A stretch of DNA of 58,474 nucleotides. Source: Bacteroidales bacterium. Its GTDB lineage: Bacteria; Bacteroidota; Bacteroidia; Bacteroidales; PXBB01. Location of the stretch: contig JAQVVM010000020.1 in NCBI GenBank assembly GCA_028698995.1, forward strand, positions 1 to 58,474, read 5' to 3'. The notes beneath the pieces are model-generated. The model was not told the DNA's origin and searched no databases. It saw only the letters and a program-made list of their open reading frames with translations. The stretch's first letter is position 1. The number at the start of each line of letters is the position of its first letter. A program made the position numbers and the translations under genes. Below are positions 9,601 to 17,891 of the stretch, in pieces.

Positions 9601-12507
9601 ACAACATCTCCCGGTACCAGAGCATTAAATTTAAACGGTGGCACAAACGTTAATGTTTTCCATAATACTGTTTATATAGATTATACTTCAACTATATCTA
9701 GTAATCAAAGTGCCGCTTTATATGTAACTACAGGCCCAACTACAATAGACTTAAGAAACAATATTTTTGTTAATAATGTAGATGTTACAACAGGAACACG
9801 TGCAGTTGCTTTTTACAAATCATCTTCATCCTTAAGTAATATTTCTGCTAATAGCAACAATAACTTATATTATGCAGGAACACCTTCTACAAAAAATGCT
9901 GTTTATTATAACTCAAGCACAACTTATCAATCCTTAGCTGATTATAAAGGTCATGTGTTAAATTTTGATCAACTTGCTGTAACAGAGAATCCACCTTTTA
10001 TAAGCAATACTAATCCCTATGATTTGCATTTTGCAAACAGCACAAGTACTTTAGTAGAAAGCAGTGGCAAGGAAGTTTCAACTGTAAATGTTGATTTGGA
10101 TGATGATATCAGATATGGTAAACCAGGTTATGCAGGCACAGGATTGGCACCTGATTTAGGTGCTGATGAGTTTGAAGGCTCAAATCCAACATGGGCCGCA
10201 GTTGACATGGGTGCAACGACTTTGGTAACTCCTTTATCAACCGGTTGCTATAGTGGTAGCGAAACAGTTACGGTTACTATTAAAAACTTTGGTATTCAGG
10301 CAATTGATTTTTCAGTATTACCAACAACTGTTAATGTTGAGGTTACAGGTGCTGTAACACAATCATTGAATGCTGTGGTTAACACAGGGACTTTAGTACC
10401 TGGTGCAACACTTAATGTTAACATGAGTTCAACCCTTGATATGTTAACTCCAGGTATATATTCATTTAATGCTTCAACTACTGTTACAGGTGATGGTAAT
10501 GCAACAAATGATGCAATTACTGCTACAAACAGAACAGTTGTAGTTGCTCAGACTTTACCTCAGAATTGTAATTTTACCGGTTTTACAGGATCTAACCTTA
10601 CAACTGTTTTCCCCAACTGGAGTGAAGCTACAGGCATAAGTTTACCTGCCGGCACTTCCAGTGTATGGGCTAACGGTACCTTAGGAGGAACCTCAGCTAA
10701 AATTAATCTTTTTACCACCACCAGAAATGATTGGATAGTTGGCCCAAAATTTACTGCCAGCTCAACAACAATTTTGAAGTATCAAATTGCTATTACAGAT
10801 TGGAACAGTTCAAATGCAGACAGTGAAGGTATGCAGGGAACAGATGATAAAGTAATTGTTAAAATTTCAACAGATTGTGGTCAGTCATTTAGTGATTTGA
10901 TGACACATGATGCATCAAATACTGTTGCAATTTCAAATTCTTTTGTGCAACAATCCATTAATCTGGGTGCTTATGATGGTCAAGACATTATAATAGCATT
11001 TTTTGCCAGCGATGGGCCAGTAGATAATTCATCTGATTATGATTTTCATATTGATAATATTGAATTTACAGATAACAATCTGATTGTATCTTCTTTAACA
11101 ACTATCAATAGTGATGTTACATATGATAATGTTATTATTGAGCCACTTGGTCAACTTACTTTAGACAACGGCTTTACATTAAGCGTTTCAGGTGATTTTA
11201 CAATTGAATCTGATGCCACAGGAACAGGTTCTTTCATTGACTATGGAACTCTTTCTGTTACCGGTAATACCACTGTTCAGAAATTCCTGCCGAATACCAC
11301 AACAACCGGCTGGACAGTTTCAATTCCTGTACAGATTGCTACAGGAAGTGTTTTTGCCGGTGCAGATAATGTTTGGGTTTATAATACTGTCGGGCCAACA
11401 CTGGGTTGGGAAAGTTTTCCCGGTGGTAATCTTAGCCAAATGACAGGTTATGTTATACGCTTTACGGGAGTTAATAAAACCATAAAATTCACCGGAAGTA
11501 TGAATAATGGTCCAATGGCTAGAAATAATGACCTTACCCGTTCTTTAGCTCCTAATAACTTTGGGTGGAATCATGTGGGTAACCCTTATCCCTCACCCAT
11601 CGACTGGGAAGCTAGCTCGGGAGTTACTCTGACCAATTTGAATAATGCTATTTATTTCCGTAGTTGGGATGGTACGATTGCTTCTTATGTAAATGGAGTA
11701 GGTAATAATAATGGTACTAATATTATCCCATCCATGCAGGCTTTCTGGGTGCAAGTTACTCAGGGTCAGACAACAGGTTCATTGGAATTAACAAATAATG
11801 CCCGTGTTCATGGTGATAATGATACGTACAAAGCATCACCCGCTGACGTTTTAAGACTGAAGTTGAGCAGAAGTGGAATGGCTGATGAAACTGTAATTCG
11901 TTTTAACGGTGCTGCAACTGCCGGATTTGATGGTAACTTTGACGCTGCCAAAATGTATTCTGAACTTTCTGAAATGCCTCAAATGTATTCTATTTCCAAT
12001 AATGAAGAGTATGCCATTAATGCACTTCCATCTCTTATTAACAACGTAAGCGTTTCACTTGGATTTACTACTGAAATTGCAGGTCAACACAGCATTCTGG
12101 TCGACAATACTGCGTCTTTTGATAACAGTGTCAGCATTGTTCTTGAGGATACCTATGATAATGTTTTTGTTGATTTAAAACAACAGAATCAATATACATT
12201 TAATGCATCTCAGGGCGCTGTTAATGATAGGTTTATTGTTCATTTTAACCTCACTACAACAGCTACAGTTCAGGATGATGCAGGTATGTTTAATATCTAT
12301 GCAAATGACAACAACATTTACATTTCCAATGTATCCGATAACAATACCATTGTAAGCATATATAATGTACTGGGTCAGGAAGTTGTGTCTCAAAACTTAG
12401 TTGCTAATACACTTAACAAAATAAATACAAACTTAGTCCCAGGACAGTATATTGTTAATGTTATTGGAAGTTCAAGGAATACGACACAAAAAGTTTTTCT
12501 GAAATAA
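6700..12507 (+). CDS. Large secreted multidomain protein with right-handed beta-helix and T9SS type A sorting domain
   Basis: About 1,935 residues from the ATG at 6700, chosen because it gives a signal peptide (MKKWFLLFTALSLFWLDVQS) and because the -7 box lies too close to the earlier ATG. Order of regions: a N-terminal beta domain to about 190; a fibronectin type III-like domain (about 200-300); a jelly-roll/MAM-like adhesin domain (about 305-460); a further beta domain; a long right-handed parallel beta-helix rich in N and short turns (about 690-1,100, many NNxIxN-like steps); a CARDB-like Ig domain; a second MAM-like domain (about 1,300-1,460); and a C-terminal sorting domain starting near MFNIYANDNNIYISNV and ending VIGSSRNTTQKVFLK. 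The last domain directs export by the type IX system and surface attachment. Substrate is not evident; beta-helix and MAM modules suggest glycan binding or adhesion. It is followed 46 bp later by a small peptide gene. Confidence 0.9.
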   Translation: MKKWFLLFTALSLFWLDVQSQTTVTIGSGTSTGRYPLNDYFVYSRSQALYLSTEINISAGTISALKWYRNDAGANTNAIGTTEIWLKEVSQTTLSGTAWDDPGTLVATISNIDLGSGGAWLEVPITDFLYNGGDLLVSVRTQNAPYTSPHSYWRYTSKTNCFKSGNSDSSNPPTMSLGSSRPNIQIIITEIVPSVLNPTNFTATVASSTQIDLGWNLNDNNDEVMVAWNSTNTFGVPVDGTDYNIDEDIDGNGVVLYVGNATSFEHTGLNTNTQYFYKAWSKNGSSEYSLGTSAGATTPNVAAIPYSEGFATTSTPTDYSITGWTIGSARGVTGNPGNNIYKNFYNYSTTGEFTTIAIGPVSTGMKLFFDYKHSNYASPYASPGVGSGSFNVQISTNYGASYSTIATVNNDASDAWRTLEYDLSAYNGQDVKIKFAGTWISGDYDLAFDNIQVYQPANMSFVSATTTQTNTNTIMSGSTNNLIIGIEVVTTGNLNPITASSFTFNTNGTTDAGDIQAAKLWSSGLSNNFASAVQIGDASITPDGAFIINSGAGLPVTLSQGANYFWLTYDLDVAATPFNVVDAECNSVTVAANPQTPLVQAPAGNRIIKSPLSGVYTIDNTSPTAGTNYNNFTDAINDLNLLGINGIVTFNVIAGQTFIEDCPVLTATGTSSNTITFQKSGIGANPVIKPTGGTGTTDAGMTINGGDYITFNGIDISINSGSAVEFGYYVRNVSSTNGAQYNTIKNCNITLDKSNTSSKGIYQYVAVSPSDANGANSYNTFQNLTVNNSYSGIYISGNSSYYDFNTVVTDNTLENLGISTSIVYGAYFYYQSDLTFSDNIIDAGSATTINGVYVNYCYGNNNLITGNVIRNLTGTSTSSTMYGIYLYPGSSATTQVSDNLIYSLNHKYNVYGLYIGQGLLNNVYNNTIYDIHYSGSSSYIAYGLSSSAGTTNNIYNNYIYDIKAPASTTSPGTRALNLNGGTNVNVFHNTVYIDYTSTISSNQSAALYVTTGPTTIDLRNNIFVNNVDVTTGTRAVAFYKSSSSLSNISANSNNNLYYAGTPSTKNAVYYNSSTTYQSLADYKGHVLNFDQLAVTENPPFISNTNPYDLHFANSTSTLVESSGKEVSTVNVDLDDDIRYGKPGYAGTGLAPDLGADEFEGSNPTWAAVDMGATTLVTPLSTGCYSGSETVTVTIKNFGIQAIDFSVLPTTVNVEVTGAVTQSLNAVVNTGTLVPGATLNVNMSSTLDMLTPGIYSFNASTTVTGDGNATNDAITATNRTVVVAQTLPQNCNFTGFTGSNLTTVFPNWSEATGISLPAGTSSVWANGTLGGTSAKINLFTTTRNDWIVGPKFTASSTTILKYQIAITDWNSSNADSEGMQGTDDKVIVKISTDCGQSFSDLMTHDASNTVAISNSFVQQSINLGAYDGQDIIIAFFASDGPVDNSSDYDFHIDNIEFTDNNLIVSSLTTINSDVTYDNVIIEPLGQLTLDNGFTLSVSGDFTIESDATGTGSFIDYGTLSVTGNTTVQKFLPNTTTTGWTVSIPVQIATGSVFAGADNVWVYNTVGPTLGWESFPGGNLSQMTGYVIRFTGVNKTIKFTGSMNNGPMARNNDLTRSLAPNNFGWNHVGNPYPSPIDWEASSGVTLTNLNNAIYFRSWDGTIASYVNGVGNNNGTNIIPSMQAFWVQVTQGQTTGSLELTNNARVHGDNDTYKASPADVLRLKLSRSGMADETVIRFNGAATAGFDGNFDAAKMYSELSEMPQMYSISNNEEYAINALPSLINNVSVSLGFTTEIAGQHSILVDNTASFDNSVSIVLEDTYDNVFVDLKQQNQYTFNASQGAVNDRFIVHFNLTTTATVQDDAGMFNIYANDNNIYISNVSDNNTIVSIYNVLGQEVVSQNLVANTLNKINTNLVPGQYIVNVIGSSRNTTQKVFLK

Positions 12508-12553
12508 TCAATGAGATAAATAAATAAAACATAATACATTAATATTATTAAAT

Positions 12554-12727
12554 ATGAAAATAGCAGATAAACTCCCTAAACGAAACTATCTGAAACCAGA
12601 AGTAAGAAAAATAAAATTGGATAACAACATCAGTTTGTGGCTTTTATCAGAAGGTGGTATTCCTGATCCTCCTTGGATGGGAGAAACAGAGCACAAAAAT
12701 GATCCATTTAAAACGAATAAGGCTTAA
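12554..12727 (+). CDS. 57-residue peptide of a Bacteroidales short-peptide type
   Basis: An ATG at 12554 opens a 57-codon frame. The product starts MKIADKLPKRNYLKPEVRKI, continues with KLDNNISLWLLSEGGIPDPP and ends WMGETEHKNDPFKTNKA. The N-terminal pattern Y-x-K-P-E-V-x-x-I-x-L-D-N-x-I-S-L followed by a Gly/Pro-rich, aromatic-containing tail resembles short uncharacterised peptides I associate with Bacteroidales genomes; that comparison is from memory. There is no signal peptide and no cysteine. It lies 46 bp after the T9SS gene with no promoter box between and before a strong terminator, so it is probably the last gene of that transcript. Function unknown; a precursor-peptide or regulatory role is speculative. 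Confidence 0.65.
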   Translation: MKIADKLPKRNYLKPEVRKIKLDNNISLWLLSEGGIPDPPWMGETEHKNDPFKTNKA

Positions 12728-12748
12728 TTTTTTATATTTGGTTTAAAG

Positions 12749-12795
12749 AAAATGGCTGCACTTTTCCTTAATGGGAAGGTGTGGCTATTTTTATT
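12749..12795 (+). terminator. Strong plus-strand terminator after the T9SS-peptide unit
   Basis: Bases 12749-12767 and 12773-12791 can form a 19-bp stem with a five-base loop, followed by T-rich sequence. Five of the pairs are G-U wobbles when read as plus-strand RNA; on the opposite strand they would be A-C mismatches. The structure therefore acts on plus-strand transcripts and marks the end of the unit containing the peptide gene. Confidence 0.75.
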
Positions 12796-12839
12796 ACAAA
12801 TGTTTCATTCTATTTTAATGTTTAAAGCAGAAAAATATT

Positions 12840-14003
12840 TTATAAACCAGTATTGGAAAATTTCTTTCCTTCATACATGTCAAACCGCATCAACTTACAT
12901 TCAATATTTCCATTCAATAGAGATATACGGCGAGAAGGACGCAGTCCAATATGTTTAAGACCTTCATTTTCTTGTGCAAAAACCCAAGCAGTAAAACCGG
13001 CATAATTACTTTTGAGAGTGTTACCAAAAGTTTTATAGAAATTGATAATGTCATCAATTTGCAATCTTTCTCCGTAGGGTGGGTTCGTTATTAGAATACC
13101 ATTTTTAAAAGGAGGTTGAGAGTTTTCAAAAGCACCTAGACGGAGTATAACATCCTGATGCAATTGTGCATATTTAAGATTCTCTTCTGCTTTACCTAAG
13201 TTTTTCTTATTAATATCTGCTCCAAAAATGCTGAAATCATGTTCGCAAATTTGGGCGTTGGCATCATTTCTAATATTGTCAAAAAGAGTTTTATCAAAAT
13301 CCTTCCAAGTCATAAATCCATAATCCTTTCTGTAATAACCTGAAGGTATTTTCATGGCAAACATAGCCGCTTCTATTAAAAGTGTGCCTGAACCACACAT
13401 GGGATCAAAAAAATCGGTGTCTGCTTTCCATCCTGATAAACGAATGATGCCTGCTGCTGTGACTTCGTTTACCGGTGCCTCAACATTGGCTTTACGATAT
13501 CCTCTTTTATGTAACGACATCCCTGAGCTATCCACTGATACAATGCAATTGTCTCTGTGTACATGAATATTAATTTTTATGTCAGGATTATCAAGGTCAA
13601 CATTGGGCCTTTTATTGACAAGTTCTCTAAACCTATCAACAATGGCATCTTTTGTCAACCGTGCAATAAAGAGGGAGTTGTTAAATATCGACTGACTTTC
13701 GAATGCATCAACAGCTAATGTGCCTTCTGCATCGAGATATGTTTCCCATTTGAGAGCTTTAATTTTTGAATAAAATTCTTCATTGTTGTTGAAGAAAAAA
13801 CTATCTATTTGTTTTAAAACTCTAATTGCAGTTCCGCAACAATAATTGGCCTTATACAACAATGCATTGTTCCCATTAAATTTAACTGCTCTTTTAAGAA
13901 TCTCAGGATTACTAGCACCTATGCCTATTAGCTCTTCTGATAAAACTTGTTCCAATCCTGCATGCGTTTTTACAACTATTGGGAAAATTTGTGTTTCTTT
14001 CAA
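12840..14003 (-). CDS. THUMP-domain 23S rRNA guanine-N2 methyltransferase (RlmL/TrmN-like)
   Basis: A 387-residue SAM-dependent RNA methyltransferase. The N-terminal half is a ferredoxin-like plus THUMP RNA-binding region (about 1-165). The C-terminal UPF0020 methyltransferase domain shows the SAM motif in FFDPMCGSGTLLIEAAMFA and the catalytic NPPY in LITNPPYGERL. The closest characterised relatives methylate N2 of guanine in 23S rRNA (RlmL N-terminal half, G2445). The second (RlmK) domain of the E. coli fusion is absent, as usual outside gammaproteobacteria. It is convergent with the T9SS unit and separated from it by the terminator at 12749-12795. Confidence 0.9.
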   Translation of the reverse strand: MKETQIFPIVVKTHAGLEQVLSEELIGIGASNPEILKRAVKFNGNNALLYKANYCCGTAIRVLKQIDSFFFNNNEEFYSKIKALKWETYLDAEGTLAVDAFESQSIFNNSLFIARLTKDAIVDRFRELVNKRPNVDLDNPDIKINIHVHRDNCIVSVDSSGMSLHKRGYRKANVEAPVNEVTAAGIIRLSGWKADTDFFDPMCGSGTLLIEAAMFAMKIPSGYYRKDYGFMTWKDFDKTLFDNIRNDANAQICEHDFSIFGADINKKNLGKAEENLKYAQLHQDVILRLGAFENSQPPFKNGILITNPPYGERLQIDDIINFYKTFGNTLKSNYAGFTAWVFAQENEGLKHIGLRPSRRISLLNGNIECKLMRFDMYEGKKFSNTGL

Positions 14004-14706
14004 TTTATTATAATTAATTTTAGTTAATTTCTTTGCAAACTGTGTGTAAAATTAATTTTTTTTATCATTATCATCTGATTAAAGTTTGATTTATAAATTA
14101 TGAACATTTATCCAGATTCAATGCCTTTTATTTTATGTATCGGAGTAATTTTTTCAAAATAGAGGTAATGAATATCAATAAATTATATAAAACCTATTAA
14201 ATATTTACACATTACTACTGAAAATTTGCCCGTATGGGCATTAATATTAATGAAATAACACCAAAACTTTAAATATTTCCCGTCAGGGAATTAACATTGG
14301 GAACTATAGTCTTGCTTTTGTTAATGTCCATACGGACAATAAAAAAAATGAACTTACATTTTTTATTAATATTAAAGTCCTACAGACTATAAAAAAACGG
14401 ATTGAACAATGTGTAAATAAATATGGTACTTAATATAAAATTGATTACCACTCTTTTTTTTGAATAGTTAAGTTAATTCAAATACATAATATTGTTGACT
14501 ATTGCTCATCTTGCAATGGGGATAAATGACATCAGATAATTTACAACAAAATGAGTTTACAGAAAACAATATAATTTAAACAGATTTTTAATAAAAGGCA
14601 AGTATGTCATATGGCTTTTTAATAGACAAAAGATACTCATGTTGTGATTTATATAAGAATAAGTGATATCAATTGAAAATTAATTCAACTAAAAACATTT
14701 TTTTGC
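14004..14706. other. 700-bp non-coding region with hairpin repeats
   Basis: No reading frame with coding character is visible. The left part is AT-rich; 14228-14388 holds four short hairpins (separate entry). The right part (14450-14700) shows no repeat, RNA gene or promoter I can defend. No terminator hairpin is obvious beside either flanking gene. Confidence 0.6.
14228..14388. repeat. Cluster of four REP-like short palindromes
   Basis: Four small hairpins occur in 161 bp: TGCCCGTATGGGCA (14228-14241), TTCCCGTCAGGGAA (14277-14290), TGTCCATACGGACA (14325-14338) and AGTCCTACAGACT (14376-14388). Each has a 4-5 bp stem and a 4-5 base loop, and they are spaced about 48-51 bp apart. The first two are followed by TTAAYATT-like sequence; the last two are preceded by it in inverse orientation, so they form two head-to-head pairs. 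This resembles REP-type intergenic elements. Confidence 0.65.
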
Positions 14707-16572
14707 TTATTCAATTTTCAAGCTGAGTTCAAGCCAGCGGTCTGTTTTGGTTTCTATAAGATGGATTATTTCGCCCAAACGATCAGAATAAGCCATTACT
14801 TCTTCATGGTTTGATGAACTTTCGTACAACGCATTTTCAATCATGCTTTTTTCCGTTTCAAGCTGTTCTATTTCCAATTCCAGTTCTTCATATTCTTTTT
14901 GTTCTTTATATGAAAGTTTATTGGGCTTATCTCTATTAGGTTTTTCTCTCTCTGTTTTTTGATTTTTTGGGTTTGATTTCTTAATTTGAGATTCCTTAAT
15001 TGTTTTATAATCAATGTATTGTGAATAATTTCCGGGAAAGTCTCTGATTACGGCATTGCCTTCAAACACAAATAGATGTTCAACAATTTTATCCATAAAA
15101 AACCTGTCGTGAGAAACCATAAGTACACAACCTTTAAAGTTATTAAGGTATTCTTCTAAAACATTCAGCGTAAGAATATCGAGGTCGTTTGTGGGTTCAT
15201 CAAGGATAAGAAAATTTGGATTTTTCATCAGTACTGTCATCAAATATAACCGTCTTTTTTCTCCACCACTCAGTTTTGCTACCTGAGTATATTGCATTTC
15301 AGGTGTAAAAAGAAATTGTGTAAGAAATTCACCTGCTGACACTTTGCTGCCATCGTTCATTTTAACAACCTCTGCAATATCTTTGGCAATATCAATAACT
15401 CTTTGGTTTTCATCGAAGCTGATGCCATCTTGTTTGTAGTAACTCAAAACAACAGTCTCACCTGTTTCAATATATCCCAAATCTGGTGCAATCAGTCCTG
15501 TTAAAATATTTAGTAAAGTTGTTTTGCCACTTCCGTTTTTACCAACAATTCCAACTTTTTCATTGCTTTTAAAAGTATATGTAAAGTTGTCGAGAAGGGT
15601 TAAATCATCAAATTTTTTACTTAAATAATTTATTTCCATAATTTTTTTACCTAACCTGGTACCTTTAAGGTCAAGTCTGATATTCTTTTCAATTCTTTTT
15701 GATGAAGCTGTTTCTTTAATATCGTAAAAGTTTTCAATTCTGCTTTTTGACTTTGTTGTTCGTGCACTTGGGGTTTTTCTGATCCATGCAAGCTCTTTGC
15801 GCAATAGATTTTTGGCTTTTAAGACGACAGCATTCTCATTTTCAATTCTTTCAGATCGTTTTTCAAGAAAATAGGAGTAATTCCCTTTATAGCGATGAAG
15901 TTTTCCCCCGTCAATTTCGAGTATGTCATTACAAACCCTATCGAGAAAGTACCTGTCGTGTGTAACCATCAAGAGTGTACAATTGGAGCGTTCCAGATAC
16001 TTCTCAAGCCACACAATCATGTCGAGGTCGAGATGATTTGTAGGTTCGTCAAGTATGAGAAAATCAGGTTCACTGATAAGAACAGCAGCAAGAGCAACTC
16101 TTTTCTTTTGTCCACCTGATAATTCGCCAATTTTTTTATCCAACTGATTAATTTCCAGTTGACTAAGAATTTGTATTATCCCTTCTTCATAATTCCAAGC
16201 ATTATTTTTGTCCATAAGGTCAGAAGCCATACTTATTTTGTCGTGATCTCCTGAAAGTAAAGCAGATTGGTAGTTTTTAATAATATTTGTAATTCCTTTT
16301 GCAGACGCAAAAACAGCTTCAATGACATTCAGATGCTCTTCCAAAATAGGATTCTGATCTAAATAAGCATGTGTAAGATCACTGCGCATTACTATTGTCC
16401 CTGCAGTTGGTGTTTCTTGCCCTGAAATGATTTTTAGAAGTGTTGATTTTCCTGTTCCATTTTTAGCAATTAGAGCAATTTTCTGACCTTTATGAACACC
16501 AAAAGAAATTTCTTCAAAAAGTGTTTTTTCATTGAAGGATTTGGCAAGATTATCAACCTGAAGATAAATCAT
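14707..16572 (-). CDS. ABC-F family ATPase (Uup-like)
   Basis: A 621-residue protein with two ABC ATPase cassettes and no membrane domain, the ABC-F layout; members act on the ribosome. The first cassette has Walker A AKNGTGKST (36-44) and signature LSGGQKKR; the second has GKNGSGKTT and LSGGEKRR; both have a Walker B ending LILDEPTN. Between them lies the charged linker (KTPSARTTKSKSRIENFYDI). The last ~80 residues after a K/N/P-rich stretch form a coiled coil (YEELELEIEQLETEKSMIE), as in Uup. A translation-factor role rather than drug resistance is the default reading. The M48 protease gene lies 18 bp upstream and may share its transcript. Confidence 0.9.
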   Translation of the reverse strand: MIYLQVDNLAKSFNEKTLFEEISFGVHKGQKIALIAKNGTGKSTLLKIISGQETPTAGTIVMRSDLTHAYLDQNPILEEHLNVIEAVFASAKGITNIIKNYQSALLSGDHDKISMASDLMDKNNAWNYEEGIIQILSQLEINQLDKKIGELSGGQKKRVALAAVLISEPDFLILDEPTNHLDLDMIVWLEKYLERSNCTLLMVTHDRYFLDRVCNDILEIDGGKLHRYKGNYSYFLEKRSERIENENAVVLKAKNLLRKELAWIRKTPSARTTKSKSRIENFYDIKETASSKRIEKNIRLDLKGTRLGKKIMEINYLSKKFDDLTLLDNFTYTFKSNEKVGIVGKNGSGKTTLLNILTGLIAPDLGYIETGETVVLSYYKQDGISFDENQRVIDIAKDIAEVVKMNDGSKVSAGEFLTQFLFTPEMQYTQVAKLSGGEKRRLYLMTVLMKNPNFLILDEPTNDLDILTLNVLEEYLNNFKGCVLMVSHDRFFMDKIVEHLFVFEGNAVIRDFPGNYSQYIDYKTIKESQIKKSNPKNQKTEREKPNRDKPNKLSYKEQKEYEELELEIEQLETEKSMIENALYESSSNHEEVMAYSDRLGEIIHLIETKTDRWLELSLKIE

Positions 16573-16590
16573 ATTATTCCTTTTTGATGT

Positions 16591-17826
16591 TTAATGAATT
16601 TTGCGTATTGCTTTCAATCTTTCCAATAGGGGAGGGTGAGAATAATAAACAAAAACAAACCATGGGTGTGGCATGAGGTTGCTGAGATTGTTAACACTTA
16701 ATTTTTTTAAAGCTTTTTCCAAGGCATCAGCACTATATTGGGTTGCTGCAAAATGATCGGCTTCAAATTCATTATATCTGGAATAAATATTCATGAACAG
16801 ACCAAAAAAAGTTGAAATAAAACCATACAAAATACCGAAAGTTATAACACTTATATGAAAACTTGCCTGCTCGACACCAAGCGCTTTTGAAAAAACAGGA
16901 TTTTGAATAAAAACAGACAAAAGAAAGAATGTTAGACCTAGTGATAAAATGGATATCACAATGCTTTTAAGAATATGATTCTTTTTATAGTGCCCAATTT
17001 CATGTGCAAGAACAGCTACAAGTTCCTCTTCATTTAATTGTTGAATAAGGGTATCGTAAAGAACAATTCTTTTCTTGGAGCCAAAACCAGAGAAATAGGC
17101 ATTGGCTTTTGCAGACCTCTTAGATCCATCAATAACATAAATTGCAGTTAGTTTAAAACCCACTTTATTTGCAAAATTATTGATAGCCTCTTTCAGAGTG
17201 CCTTCTTCCATGGGCTTTTGTTTGTTAAACAATGGAACAATCAGGCTTGAATAGAAAAAGTTAAAAAACAACATGAATGAACTAACAACAAGCCAGGCCA
17301 GTAACCACATATAGGGAGATGCGTCATTAAAAATCCAAACAATAAAAGCAATCAATGGTACTCCAATTATAGCAGATAGTATCCATGATTTAAGTATATC
17401 GAGAAAAAATGTTTTTTGTGTTGTTTTGTTAAAGCCGTAACGTTCTTCAATCACGAAGGTGATATACCATGAAAATGGAATAGAAATAATATTAGAAGCC
17501 ATGCTCAATGTTCCAAAAAATAGGAGTGCCATGAGAATGGGGTTCTCTGTCAAACTTCTGACAATATTGTCAAGGAAAGGGAATCCCCCAAAGGATAAAA
17601 AAAACAGCATGATAATGAAAGAGAGAGTTGCATCAAGTGTTGAAAAGCGGTATTTATCTTCTTCATATTTTTGAGAACGGGTATATTCCTTTTCATCGTA
17701 AATACCAACACCAATTTCAGGTAAAGGTTTTTTGCGGTAAGTATTGTTTAAATATGATAAAAACTGTTCAGATAAAAAATCGAAAATGATTATGGCAATA
17801 ATGGCCCAGAAAATCAGGGTTTCCAT
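16591..17826 (-). CDS. M48-family membrane zinc metalloprotease (Ste24/CAAX protease-like)
   Basis: A 411-residue integral membrane protein with hydrophobic segments near 1-20, 66-85, 95-120, 145-170, 172-200, 287-305 and 325-345. The zinc site is HEIGH (275-279), with the third ligand Glu in the downstream EFEAD motif (353-357). These define the Ste24/HtpX-type M48 family; Ste24 cleaves prenylated proteins in eukaryotes, while bacterial members act in membrane protein quality control or have unknown substrates. Length matches Ste24 rather than the shorter HtpX. A minus-strand TAGCTTTG at 17840-17847 is the likely promoter, and the ABC-F gene follows after 18 bp. Confidence 0.92.
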   Translation of the reverse strand: METLIFWAIIAIIIFDFLSEQFLSYLNNTYRKKPLPEIGVGIYDEKEYTRSQKYEEDKYRFSTLDATLSFIIMLFFLSFGGFPFLDNIVRSLTENPILMALLFFGTLSMASNIISIPFSWYITFVIEERYGFNKTTQKTFFLDILKSWILSAIIGVPLIAFIVWIFNDASPYMWLLAWLVVSSFMLFFNFFYSSLIVPLFNKQKPMEEGTLKEAINNFANKVGFKLTAIYVIDGSKRSAKANAYFSGFGSKKRIVLYDTLIQQLNEEELVAVLAHEIGHYKKNHILKSIVISILSLGLTFFLLSVFIQNPVFSKALGVEQASFHISVITFGILYGFISTFFGLFMNIYSRYNEFEADHFAATQYSADALEKALKKLSVNNLSNLMPHPWFVFVYYSHPPLLERLKAIRKIH

Positions 17827-17839
17827 GTAATTTTTTCTG

Positions 17840-17847
17840 CAAAGCTA
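17840..17847 (-). promoter_or_regulatory. -7 box upstream of the M48 protease gene
   Basis: Minus-strand TAGCTTTG fits TAnnTTTG, 13 bp before the ATG. No convincing -33 element. Confidence 0.45.
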
Positions 17848-17891
17848 ATCTTTTTTTAGGAATTACCTGAATTTTAAGAGTAACTTAAACA

